From Amylostereum areolatum (Eukaryota; Basidiomycota; Agaricomycetes; Russulales; Stereaceae): DNA of 64,000 nt. The position numbers and the translations under genes are program-made. Positions 53,064 through 63,034 of the stretch are shown here, piece by piece. The notes below the pieces were generated by a model. It ran no database searches, was not told the DNA's origin, and worked only from the letters and a program-made list of their open reading frames with translations. Each line of letters starts with the position of its first letter. The first letter of the stretch is position 1. The stretch covers positions 45,209 to 109,208 of the forward strand of contig SAXG01000082.1 in NCBI GenBank assembly GCA_012932865.1. Reading direction: 5' to 3'.

Positions 53064-53466
53064 GCGCGCGGACAGACTTTTATCCACCATACGCACTCGG
53101 ACTTTCTCGTTCTCATCATCACCATCATCATCATCATCGCGCTTTGCATTCATCGTTACGACACTTCTCGGACTGATCACGGACTGCGCCCTCATTCGTA
53201 CGCATATTTTCCTCGGACTTCTCTACTGTATAGGTTCCTGTTGCTATGAGGAAGGCGAAGTACTTGGTATTCTCCCTACGACGCGCTGGACGTGTCGCTT
53301 ACTTACGACTACTTTCTGATTATGTACGAGTTCCCACTTACGATTGACGGCAATGATTACATCACTGCCCCTCCACATCGCAAGGATAAAAGGGAAAGCC
53401 ACAAAGACCACAACATCCTCAGACATTGTCTAACCAACCAACTTGCACCACCCAAACCAACAAAAA

Positions 53467-53850
53467 ATGTCTTCTACTCTCGCCTCCTCTTCGCGCAACC
53501 TCTCCACCACCGACTGCACTCCTCCTACCACCCCTCCTCCTTCGCCTGTCCTTTCACGCACTCCCACGCCCGACCCACGCGACGAAGAACTCCTCCGTCA
53601 TCTCAAGCGAGTCACGGAACTCCTAAACCGTCCGGACGTCGCACGCGCCATGAAGAGGCCAAGAAGCCTCGACGAAGAAGCGATGCAAGAGTCGAAGCGA
53701 AGATGCGGCATCAAAGGGCTCTTCCAGAAACACGGGCCCCGGTTCAGAAGCCCGGACCACGCGACAACGGCTAGGATAGGACATCGGTTAGGATCTACTA
53801 CGATAGACGGGGAGGATTTAAAAGTAGTAGAAGCGTTGTTGAAACGGTAG
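53467..53850 (+). CDS. Element B ORF5, small basic protein, 127 aa
   Basis: ATG in an A-rich context (CAAAAAATG). Ser/Thr/Pro-rich N-terminus, DPRDEELLRHLKRV helix, KRPRSLDEE and SKRRCGIKG basic block that may act as a nuclear signal. Ends ...VVEALLKR. Open in B, broken by one TGA in A. Function unknown. Confidence 0.6.
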   Translation: MSSTLASSSRNLSTTDCTPPTTPPPSPVLSRTPTPDPRDEELLRHLKRVTELLNRPDVARAMKRPRSLDEEAMQESKRRCGIKGLFQKHGPRFRSPDHATTARIGHRLGSTTIDGEDLKVVEALLKR

Positions 53851-53921
53851 AAGGGAATTCTATCGTCTGGGTTCAGATAAGGATAAAAGGGGTGAACATC
53901 AAAGCAAAAGAAAGTAGAAGC

Positions 53922-54273
53922 ATGCAACCCACTCAATCACCCGATCTTACAATGTTCACTACAACCACCCCTCGATCGCTCATCATCGTCCTAAGCGTGA
54001 TCGTAGGACTTACCATCCTTACATTCCTCGTGTCATCCATCTTCCTCCAACGATGGCGACGGGCGAGCGATCAAGAACCTATTCAAGAAATCCCCATGGA
54101 AGCGATCCGATTTGTGAATCAACGGGACGTCGATTCTAGAGAGGGGGCTAGTGTTACAACTCGATCAAGGTATTCCATTTTCCGTTGCCCTATTAGGAGG
54201 GACGTCGCTAAACAACGGGTTACGACTGTGCCCCAGCTCATAACCGTCCCAACAATACAGCAACGACTATGCC
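53922..54273 (+). CDS. Element B ORF6, single-pass membrane protein overlapping PPT and LTR
   Basis: ATG at 53922. A Thr-rich N-terminal segment of about 25 residues, then a hydrophobic helix (SLIIVLSVIVGLTILTFLV), then RWRR, consistent with N-out/C-in topology by the positive-inside rule. The C-terminal tail is encoded by the purine tract and the first part of the 3' LTR. C inserted at 54274 and cuts it. In the 5' LTR the equivalent frame stays open to about 32624. An env-like position and topology, but far too short for a known envelope protein; function unknown. Confidence 0.6.
54138..54148 (+). other. Polypurine tract of element B
   Basis: AGAGAGGGGG just before the 3' LTR (54152). The same tract precedes A's 3' LTR. 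Confidence 0.75.
54152..54273 (+). repeat. 3' LTR of element B, first part
   Basis: First 122 bp, identical in layout to the 5' LTR, then interrupted by element C. Continues at 61373. Confidence 0.95.
54269..54273. repeat. TSD of element C, left copy (ATGCC)
   Basis: Matches 61368-61372. The uninterrupted 5' LTR has ATGCC once at this place. Confidence 0.95.
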
Positions 54274-54693
54274 TGTCAGAAACGCAGTTTATAAGACCGA
54301 TGAACCGCCTAAGTCGCAACGATGGGAGGAGCGAGAAGAAAATAGATTCGAGAGTGCTGGGGTCTAGGGTAGTGCAACGTGCGCTACAGTACCATATGAC
54401 GAGATGGACAGTCTGAGGAAAAGGGAAAAGGGATACTGTCCTTATATACAAGTGGGAACGATGGTGCGATGCGATGCGATAGTGGTGCGAGCGGGGGGAA
54501 CAATAAGAAAGGAGTCATGGGGAGGAGGACGGAAGTCCGGAGCAATGATGTCATAGATAAGGATGCGGAACGCCGTTCGGAAGTCCGGGCAATGACGTCG
54601 TTGGAGCATGTGATGCGAAGGAAAGTCATGTGCCGTGATGCGTCGCGTGTACAAGGTCTGCAAACGAAGAAAGAAATGGAGCGATCCGTGACA
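54274..54693 (-). repeat. 3' LTR of element C
   Basis: 420 bp. A G-rich purine tract (minus, near 54697-54706) adjoins it. Confidence 0.95.
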
Positions 54694-57460
54694 TTACCCC
54701 CCCTTTAAGACGCGCTTTTGCCTGGAGCGCGATGTCATCTGCAAGGGTGGATGCGAGAAAATCGTCAAAGGAGATGCCGAGGGAACGCACAGGGCGGGGC
54801 GCATTTGGATGGCGCTTGTGGAAAGCGTCAATCATGTCGGTAACCTTTGAGAGCGACGAACGTGGGAGCCAGGTGTTTTTGGAGTCGGGATAGCCGGCCC
54901 ACTTGACGAGGTACTGAATACCTTTTTTGTTACGAGTTGGTTTAGAGTCGACAATGTCTTCAACGTCGTATTCTTCTTCATCGTCAATGAGGTCTGGTGG
55001 CGGCTGTTCATAATTTGGCCCGTGAGCGGCTGTCTCCTTGTACGCGGTGAGCAGCGAGGCATGGAAGACTGGATGGATTCGCCACATCTTTGGCAGCTTC
55101 AAGCGGTAGTTGACTGGGCTGATGACGTCAATGATTTCGAAGGTTCCAAATCGTTTGGCAGCAAGCTTAGCTTTTGGTCTCGTCGTCTTCAGATTTTTGC
55201 CTTCTAGCCATACTTCGTCTCCGACGGCAAACTGCGTTGATTCGCTGACCGTGTCGCCATTGTAGTGCTTCATCAAGTCTGATGCGAGGGCAAGGCTGGC
55301 CTTGATCTCCTGTCGGACTTCTTCAAGTTGACGGAGGCGTTCTTCAACTGCGGGGACCTTTGAGGACGGGTTTACGGATGGGTACATTTTCGGGAGGAAG
55401 CCGTAGAGGACTTCAAAGGGAGCCTTTCCAGTAGCTGCATGGGTGCGAGAGTTGTGAGAAAACTCGAAGAAGGGCAACCACTTCACCCAGTCGTCTTGAC
55501 GGTAGTTGCAGAATACTCGCAGAAACTGCTCGAGGTTCTGGTTCTCGCGTTCGGTTTGGCCGTCTGTCTGTGGGTGATACGCTGTGCTGAGGGCGGACTT
55601 GATCCCGAGCTTCTCGTTGAGTGTACGCATCACCTGTCCAGCAAATTGGGGTCCACGATCCGAGATGATCTTGTCTGCTAAGCCGTAGTGTCGGTATACC
55701 TTGTCGAAGAGAATGTCGGCCGTGCCATCACTGGTGATCTTCGTTGTACATGGGGTGGTAACCACCATCTTGGTGAGGCGATCGACCACGACATTGACGG
55801 CGTTATAGCCTTCGCAGTCAGGGAGTTTGACGATGAAGTCGGTGGAGATGACGCCAAATGGTCGATCGGGTACTTCGTTTGGGATCATGTCGACGTGGGG
55901 TCGGCTGCTCTGTGTCTTCGTCGACTGGCAGGTTGCGCATCCTGCTACAAAGTCGCGGACAAAGACAGACATGCCAGGCCACCAATATTCACGACTCACA
56001 AGCTCGTAAGTCTTGAAGCGACCGGGGTGTCCAGCCAGGGGCGATTCATGGTACATTTTGACAATGTCGCGTCGCAACTCGTCATCTGCAGGGACATATA
56101 CCTTTCCTCTAAACAGGACCAGGCCTTCTTCGTAGTTCCACTCTTGAAGGTTCTTGACGAGTGTACGTGGTCCATTTCGTAAGATGGCGTCCAGGGCTTG
56201 AACGACCTCGATGTCCTTGGTTTTGCAGTCGCGGATACGTCGTCGGAGTTCGACATCACCGAGGGAGGTTACTGCTCCTGGCCTTGTTGCGCGTACTTGG
56301 AAGTACTTGGGGTCAAGCAAGACGCGCTCCTTGTTGTCGTTTTCAACACCATCCTTGTGATCGGGTCGTCGAGACATTGGATCCGGGCGGTGGGAAATTC
56401 CTGGTTTATGAACGAGCGAGAAGTCAAATCGAGTGAGGAATAGAGCCCAACGTGCCTGTCGGCGGCTCAGCTTCTGTGCCGTCTTGAAGTGCTCCAGGTT
56501 CTTGTGATCTGTCCAGATTTCGACGGTGTCGGGGGCGCCTTCAAGGTAGTGGCGCCAGGCTTCAAACGCACGGATGATCGCAAGCAGCTCCTTGTCGTAG
56601 ATGTCGTAGTTCCGTTCCGGTTCCGATAGGGCCTTGGACAGATACGCCACTGGATGCCAGTGACCTTCGTCGCCTTTCTGCGAGAGTATACCTCCAGTAG
56701 CAAAGTCCGAGGCATCGACTTCAACGAGGTAAGGCTTCTTTGGGTCAGGCATGACCAAGACGGGGGAGGAAGTAAACGCAGCTTTCAGTGCGTCAAACGC
56801 AGTTTGGCAGTCCGTCGACCAGTCCCATGTGCAGTCCTTCTTTGTCAGATCAAATAGGGGCCGTGCAACCTTGGAGAAGTCCTTGATGAAACGTCGGTAG
56901 AAGTTGCCAAAGCCGAGGAAGGATTGCACATCTTTGACCGTTCGTGGTGTCGGCCAGTCCTGAATACCTGCTACCTTGACGGGGTCCATAGCGATCTTGT
57001 CGTGCGAGATGATGAGTCCGAGGTATTCGACAGAGTCTTGCTCAAAGACGCATTTCTCCGGTTTGAGGAAGAGGTCGTTGTCTTGCAAACGCTGCAGAAC
57101 CTGCCGCACTATGGCACGGTGTTCGTCCATGGTGCGAGTGAACACCAAGATGTCGTCCATGTAGATGATGACCTTGCCCGAGTCGATGAGATCCTTGAAC
57201 AGTTCATTCATCATTGCCTGAAACGTCGCAGGGGAGTTCATAAGCCCGAAAAACATCACCGTAGGTTCAAAGAGACCGCAATTCGTCTTGAACGCAGCCT
57301 TCCACTCGTCGCCTTCCTTGATGCGGACATTGTTGTAGCCCCAGCGAACATCCATCTTGGAGAAGATCTTTGCACCTTTGAGACGGTCGACAATTTCAGA
57401 GATCAGTGGCAAGGGGTATTCATTCTTGACAGTGCCCTTGTTTAATTCTCGATAGTCCTA
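54626..57460 (-). pseudogene. pol: Element C pol, 3' part after a nonsense codon
   Basis: The RT frame is broken by TAG at 57460-57458 where the family has Gln (LRPV-stop-DYRELN). Downstream are the rest of RT (YMDD near 57165), RNase H (DASDFATGGILSQ), integrase (HHCC, TSDFI-type D, SDRGPQF) and chromodomain (LVKWAGYPDSKNTW near 54895). The frame ends 68 nt inside the 3' LTR. Confidence 0.9.
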
Positions 57461-58720
57461 TACGGGACGCAGCTTTCCATCCTTTTTCTTCACAAAGAAG
57501 AATGGACTCGCCTGAGGTGACTTCGATGGGCAGATATAGCCCTTCTTCAGGTGGTCGTCGAGGAAGGTGTCGAGTTCGACCTGCTCGGAAGGTGAGAGGG
57601 GGTAGATTTTGCACGGTTTGGGTTCAAAGCCGTCTTTCATGTCGATAGCATGGTCCCATGGTCGTCGGTCAGGAAGTCGCTCGGAGGTTTTTTTGTCGAA
57701 TACAGGCGCGAAGTCGCGGTACGGTGGGGGGACTAAGTCTTCAAAGGTTTGCGGGCGTGCGTTCTCTTTTGAATGCTCTGCAAGCTCCTGCGCTTTTGTA
57801 AAGCCCGCACGGATGGGTATTGCATCTGGATTAGGACCATCGGTTTCAGGGAGGATTCTGGCGTGGCGTAGTCCATTGATCTCCCAGTCTCGGAATACCA
57901 TGGGCCGCTCGTCGTCGTCTTCAGTGAAGAGTCGTGCGGGTAGAGGGGAGCGATGGACCATACGGACGCGAACACCTTTGACTCTGCATGCAGGAATAAC
58001 ATAAGTGGGGACTGGGGTCCAGGACACATATGTCGGCTCTGGGAAGGGATCGTCCAGAACGAGAGGTGTCCTCGGGGTTTTACCTGCTTCAACCTTACGC
58101 TGTGATTGGACCAATGATGGTCTCTGTGGCTTGGTTGCGAGGTTTGTCACAGGAGGTTTGGACAGAGTGCATGAGGGGGGGCAGCGGAGCATGTCAACAC
58201 GGTCTCGTTGCCAGTCTATGGTGGGATTGTGCTCATCGAGCCAGTCTGTTCCAAGGATCATGTCATGATTGCCGATGTCGGTGATGAAGAACTCAGCTTC
58301 TTCCTCATGGTACGCCTTTGAATCTTGCGAGTATATCCGGATCCGCTGGGTCGTTGTGTCGCGTACCCAGCCCATGATGTTCTCGGTGCCGTCCACATTA
58401 CGCACGGGGAATGGGTTTTCTAGTTTTCTTGTGGTGAGCTTCTTGCGTTCGACGAAGCTTCGGTTCAGGATAATTCCTTCTGCGCCGCTATCAAGCAGCG
58501 CTTCTGCGTCGATTTCTCTTTTGGTAACTCGTCCGATCAGCTTGACTTTGAGAGTGATCGATGGTGTTTGCCTGTTCTTGGTGACAGTAGACAGATACAA
58601 ACACGGGGGATACGATTGCTCACAGGTATGCATGGATGATAATACAGCGAAACGATTCGACGATGATACCAAAAGTCCTTTGCCTCCACCAGACGACGCG
58701 ACTGGGGGGCGTTTCAAAAA
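57461..58720 (-). CDS. pro-pol: Element C protease and N-terminal RT, -1 frame
   Basis: Entered from gag by a -1 shift near 58716-58724. Protease with LLDSGAEG and MILGTDWLDEHNP, then the start of RT (RPWDHAIDM, SPFFFVKKKDGKLRPV). Protease and RT share one frame, unlike A and B. The open frame physically starts at 59185 inside gag. Confidence 0.85.
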
Positions 58721-59739
58721 TCCTGCGATTCCAGGATGTCCTTCAACAGCGCTACTGCCTGCTCCTTGCCTTCCGCGTCCAGATCCTTCAGCTGGCGAGT
58801 GATCGCCGCGATGGTTTTGGATGGGTCGGGAGCTGCTTTTGCAGTGGACGGAGCCGTGTTCGTCGGCAGGGGAGGGGCCTTGGACCCAGTCTCTACTGCG
58901 CCCACCTGTCGCGCGCTCGAGTCGCGGTTGGGGCAGTCGCGAGAGATGTGACCGGCTTGTCGACACATGAAGCACTTGCCTTCGCGCATCATCTTTGCAC
59001 GCTCGTCGTCCGTCAGCTTTGCAGGGCGGGTCGAGGTGTTGGTGAAGGCGCCGACTCGGCGCGACGAGGAGTCGTTGGTCGAACCGTTCGAGGTGAGCGC
59101 GACAGCCCCCTTGGACTGACTGCTCTTCCTCTCCGGGTTCTCTTCGAGCCACTGGTGGTTGATGCGGCGGGCGCGCTCCTTCCACTCCGCGAGCTTGGTG
59201 GGGAACGGGTACGACCGGGCCACCTGCTTGCCGAGGTCACGCTGAAGTCCCTTCTTGAAAAAGTGGATTAGCGCCTCGTCGTCGTACACTGACATGGTTG
59301 CCAGCATCTCAAACTCGGTGATAAAGTCAGTGACGTCCCGGGTGGTCATTGCGAGCTCGTTGATCTTACGCTGAGCCTCTATCTTCGGATCGACGGGCAC
59401 GAAGTCTTTGCCAAACCTCTCGAAGAGCTCTTTGTAGGAGCTATAGTGGAGTGTTGGGGGCGTGGGGTCGAGGGTTTCGGCGTCTTCCTTCTCGTCTTTG
59501 TCGGCGAAGAGTTCCATGCGGCGATGCGTGGCCCAGGCTTTCACCGTGTCGTCCTCCATCAGGCTGAGGAGGAGCATCATCTTGGCGTCATCTGTGGCAT
59601 AAACATCCTTGTTAATGCGCAGGAACATGCGGAGCTCAAGGGAGAACCGGAGGGTGTCGCGTCTATCGCCTTTGAATGGCTTTGGCTTGGGGCCGATCTC
59701 CCGCTTGGAGACGGCAGGTTTGGATTCGGCGTCGGACAT
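58714..59739 (-). CDS. gag: Element C gag, 341 aa from its first AUG
   Basis: Capsid-like region (KPKPFKGDRRDTLRFSLELRMFL onward, FERFGKDF, INELAMTTRDVTDFITEFEML) and zinc knuckle CFMCRQAGHISRDC. Ends SQDF-TGA, with the run GGATTTTTGA offering a shift site. The frame is continuous upstream (see next entry). Confidence 0.9.
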   Translation of the reverse strand: MSDAESKPAVSKREIGPKPKPFKGDRRDTLRFSLELRMFLRINKDVYATDDAKMMLLLSLMEDDTVKAWATHRRMELFADKDEKEDAETLDPTPPTLHYSSYKELFERFGKDFVPVDPKIEAQRKINELAMTTRDVTDFITEFEMLATMSVYDDEALIHFFKKGLQRDLGKQVARSYPFPTKLAEWKERARRINHQWLEENPERKSSQSKGAVALTSNGSTNDSSSRRVGAFTNTSTRPAKLTDDERAKMMREGKCFMCRQAGHISRDCPNRDSSARQVGAVETGSKAPPLPTNTAPSTAKAAPDPSKTIAAITRQLKDLDAEGKEQAVALLKDILESQDF

Positions 59740-60935
59740 CTTGTCGAAGGGGAGGGGGACGGTGAGGGATTGGGCGAGTTCTTGATCAAGGCGGCGTAGG
59801 GTTTCTCGTCAGTGTTCTTCTGCTTCTTCAACTTCGTCCTCAACTTGTTTTGCGACAAGGAAGTCGGCGGGGGTGAGGAATTGCTGGTTATGATGCCACG
59901 ACCAGTGATCTTGGACGGGACTGAACGAAGTGGGCTGCCACTCAACTACTGATCGTCCTGGGGTTCCGTTCTTGTTCCGTCTATAGGCGTACCACTTCCC
60001 AGTTGTGTCGTTGTGGTTGATCCCTTCTGGGACTTCGATTACAGTACGTCGACGGGGTGGGGGCGAGTTGGTCGGAGGGAGGTTCAGGAAGTGCTGTAGA
60101 ACGTCCGCAGCGGTGGCAAAATCTGATTCTTCGACGTAGGGTTGTTCGTCGCGGTCGTCGAAGTACCAGTCTCGACGTTGCCGGTTTGGTTCGTCGTGCA
60201 GCCAATGTACGGATTCCTTAGTCTGCTGCGAGGTGAGGATATAGTATTCTTCGGGACAGTAGTCTCGAAAAACGCCTGGGGGGAGGTTCGGAGTGGGGGG
60301 ACGAGGGGCTGTGGAGGACGTGATGATGGTCTAGAAGAAGTCCGCCGCGATGGGGTGACGGCCGAGGAGTTTCTTGGTGAGGTAGCCGGCTTTTACTGCC
60401 TGGCGGATCTTATGTTCGTGGTGGCGGCGACGAAGGGTCCTACCCTTGATGGTGGGACGGAGGACTGGTGGCGGGGTGGATTCGGGGGTCCGGCAGTTAA
60501 ACTGGGAGACGGAGGTGAAACTGGTTTGGAGGATCGGGTTGGGGGCGTCCTAGATGAGGTATGTGTGGTAGGTGGGGGCGTGGAGGGTGAATTCAAGGCG
60601 TTCGAGATCTACGTTGATGCACGTAGTGATCCGGACGTATAGGGCGAGGACGACAGTACCGTGATCCTTGTGCCACCTCCACTCGAAGATGCGGAAGTTG
60701 AGGCCGTGCGCGGTCCAGGGATCTTTCTTGCAGAGGTTCTGTACGGGGATGAGGCAGTTGACAGTGACGGCATCGGACCAAGGGTAGGGGAGTGGTGCGT
60801 CGTCGCGGGGGGTGATCGGCTTTCCGTTGAACGGGAGGAAAACCGGTGCGTTCGGGAGGTCCGTGGTGGGAGTTTTTAACGTCGTAGAGACGGCAGAGGT
60901 AGATGGAGAGAGGGGTGCGAGGTAGGCGTAGGGGT
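59740..60935 (-). pseudogene. Element C gag-frame N-terminal extension, three nonsense codons
   Basis: In the same frame as gag and protein-like throughout: NFRIFEWRWHKDHGTVVLAL, HKIRQAVKAGYLTKKLLG, EYYILTSQQTKESVHWLHDE, GKWYAYRRNKNGTPG. Broken only by TAG 60552-60550, TAG 60333-60331 and TGA 59811-59809. These fit CAG to TAG (twice) and CGA to TGA. No in-frame AUG precedes gag's. It parallels the AUG-less extension of A and B, also Tyr/Trp-rich. Confidence 0.65.
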
Positions 60936-60945
60936 AGACTGTCCA
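60936..60945 (-). other. Primer-binding site, self-priming type (element C)
   Basis: Minus TGGACAGTCT, 2 nt after the LTR, complementary to the inferred RNA 5' end at 61088-61079. That start is 34 nt downstream of a TATATAAGG box at 61122. Confidence 0.7.
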
Positions 60946-60947
60946 GG

Positions 60948-61367
60948 TGTCAGAAACACAGTTTATGAGACCGATGAACCGCCTAAGTCGCGACGATGGG
61001 AGGAGCGAGAAGAAAATAGATTCGAGAGTGCCGGGGTCTAGGGTAGTGCAACGTGCGCTACAGTACCATATGACGAGATGGACAGTCTGAGGAAAAGGGA
61101 AAAGGGATACTGTCCTTATATACAAGTGGGAACGATGGTGCGATGTGATGCGATAGTGGTGCGAGCGGGGGGAACAATAAGAAAGGAGTCATGGGGAGGA
61201 GGATGGAAGTCCGGAGCAATGATGTCATAGATAAGGATGCGGAACGCCGTTCGGAAGTCCGGGCAATGACGTCGTTGGAGCATGTGATGCGAAGGAAAGT
61301 CATGTGCCGTGATGCGTCGCGTGTACAAGGTCTGCAAACAAAGAAAGAAATGGAGCGATCCGTGACA
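60948..61367 (-). repeat. 5' LTR of element C
   Basis: 420 bp, followed by the TSD ATGCC at 61368-61372. Confidence 0.95.
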
Positions 61368-61372
61368 ATGCC

Positions 61373-61760
61373 CCAGCTCGTCGCCGTCTCGACGACGCAG
61401 CCACGACTGTGCCCTAGTCGCGTCCCCGAAGATACTTGATGCGACCGTTACCAAATGTACATATGTTTACTCGACCTCCTTTTTTATAAAAGGAGGCTCA
61501 ACGAACGAGCCATTCCCCAGCTCGTTCTCTTTGTAAATACAGGACTGTTCTAACTAGAACCTCCTCTTAAGACTACCAAAGAGAATCTAACACAAACTAA
61601 GTCGAAAGCTCGCCTAAGTCTTCCGCGAAGACTTACTGCTTCGCTTACCGACCTTAACCTTCGTATAAACCGAGACGTCTGGATCACCTGATCCCACTTC
61701 TCACACGTAAGAGTACTGTAGCCTGAGCCGCTTGTCATGTGATAAGGACCGTCCTTAACA
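61373..61760 (+). repeat. 3' LTR of element B, remaining part
   Basis: Completes the LTR begun at 54152, with TATAAAA and the AGCTCGTTCT start, ending GTCCTTAACA. Confidence 0.95.
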
Positions 61761-61761
61761 G

Positions 61762-63023
61762 TGGGGTCTGGCAGCCCCCGCGAGATTTCTGTTCAGGCCA
61801 CGTGACCTTAATCAGCGCCTTCGCGTCGTCCACGCGTCCGCACTCGTCCACCACGAGTTCTTCGTTGATTCCCCTCGTCCCTCCCGCATTCTGGTCCACC
61901 TCTCGCCCTGTATTGATAATATATCTAGAGTTTAACAATATATTATCTTCCTCCTCGTCTAAAAACAGTGCAAGCTCATCCACTTAAAGAAGGCTTATCT
62001 CTCCCCCTCTGAGTGTGTTCCCGGGTCCAGCATCGGCAAAGATCCAACTTGAGACACCGGCACCGTCTCCAAGCCATATCCCTGAGGTAACAATTCCCCT
62101 GCTGCCACGCATATCTTGAGCCTGTCCACTGCGGCAACTAGAGCTGATAGTTTTTGGTTCTTCAGTTCAGTGTCCTTCTTCATCGGGATGTCGCGACCAG
62201 GGTTGTGTTTCCGATGCCAATCGAGCTGCCATTCAAGATTAATGGCAGTTCCGGGCGCATTTGAATCTTTGCGGGGTCGAGTCAGACAATAAGAGCCTCG
62301 AGGTGCGCCGATTTCGCCGCCTCCTTTGTCTCCTTCTTTTCTTTCTTCTCTTCCGTCTATATTCGTTTCGTCCGCCCCTCCTCCTCCCCCAGGCTCACCA
62401 ACTCGTGCCGCCTCTTTTTCCCAATCCCGCTTTCATTGATTTGCCTTGCTTCTCCCCGCGTGAACTTGAGGTCAACCTCTGGAAGATCCTTCATGTACGT
62501 GCCCGTTTCGTTCATCCTGCATCATCCGACCCTTCCTTTTCTCCACCGTCATGTTTGGCTTTCGTTTGAAGATCTAAAGAGCATTTTGCGATGGCACACG
62601 AACGACTTCGTGTTCTTCTCGAGTGTATTACATAAGCTGTTTGGTGCTCGTCGCTCTCGCCCTCTTGCTATAGCTTCCACAGACCATGATTCTTCACTTT
62701 AAACATTTAGATAAGCATTTCTAGTAGGTTAGAAACGATTCTTGGGAACAGAATTTTTATAACGGTCCTTGATCTTTCAGAGGGCATGAATCTAACAAAA
62801 TCTCTACACTGATTTTGCCTACCCAGGTGGCTCCGTGTCGAGATTTGTGCCATACGCAATGGAAAATTATTCATGTACATACTATACACATATCGCTCCG
62901 CTAAATCAAGTCACCGATTGGTGTGGTTAGCGAGATGGCGTATCGGACGAAAGAAAAACGAGGTTTGTGCGTGTGGGAACTGAACAGCGGAGTTCGAAAT
63001 CCGACGCGCGCTGCCAGACCCCA
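61762..63023. mobile_element. Element D: 1.26-kb TIR element at the LTR B/host junction
   Basis: Ends TGGGGTCTGGCAGC and its reverse complement (14 bp perfect, then imperfect to ~28), flanked by TTAACAG on both sides (61755-61761 and 63024-63030). The TSD consists of B's last six LTR bases plus one host base. No coding sequence recognised. Non-autonomous; superfamily not assigned. Confidence 0.8.
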
Positions 63024-63029
63024 TTAACA

Positions 63030-63034
63030 GATGG
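63030..63034. repeat. Target-site duplication of element B, right copy (GATGG)
   Basis: Matches 32439-32443. Its first base is shared with D's TSD. Confidence 0.85.

Larger units (their letters stand above)
54274..61367 (-). mobile_element. Element C: second Ty3/gypsy chromovirus, minus strand, 7.1 kb, inactivated
   Basis: 420-bp LTRs (TGTCA...TGACA) that differ at seven positions, all transitions. gag then protease-RT-RNase H-integrase-chromodomain in one -1 frame; no post-pol ORFs. Killed by a TAG in RT and by three stops in the gag N-terminal extension. Confidence 0.95.
32444..61760 (+). mobile_element. Element B: Ty3/gypsy chromovirus, plus strand, interrupted twice
   Basis: LTR retrotransposon with TGTTA...TAACA LTRs. 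Removing E (with its duplicated CA) and C (with its TSD) leaves about 10.15 kb. Order: 5' LTR, self-priming PBS, gag, protease, RT-RNase H-integrase-chromodomain, ORF4, ORF5, ORF6, PPT, 3' LTR. Integrase following RT and a C-terminal chromodomain place it in the chromoviruses; the PBS geometry points to the Tf1/sushi group. LTRs differ at 17 of 510 positions by eye (14 transitions). gag is split by E and the 3' LTR by C, so the element cannot be autonomous now, although pol and ORF4-5 are still open. Confidence 0.95.

Noticed and set aside
34919..54151. A and B as one giant palindromic or inverted-repeat element
   Set aside because: Each has its own LTRs, PBS, PPT and TSD; the inverted arrangement comes from nested insertion.
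32444..61760. Element B lacking a TSD (GATGG versus GTGGG)
   Set aside because: The apparent mismatch disappears when insertion D is recognised; the true right copy is at 63030-63034.
62261..62569. Hydrophobic ORF in element D
   Set aside because: A pyrimidine-rich stretch translated by chance; no domain, no splice support.
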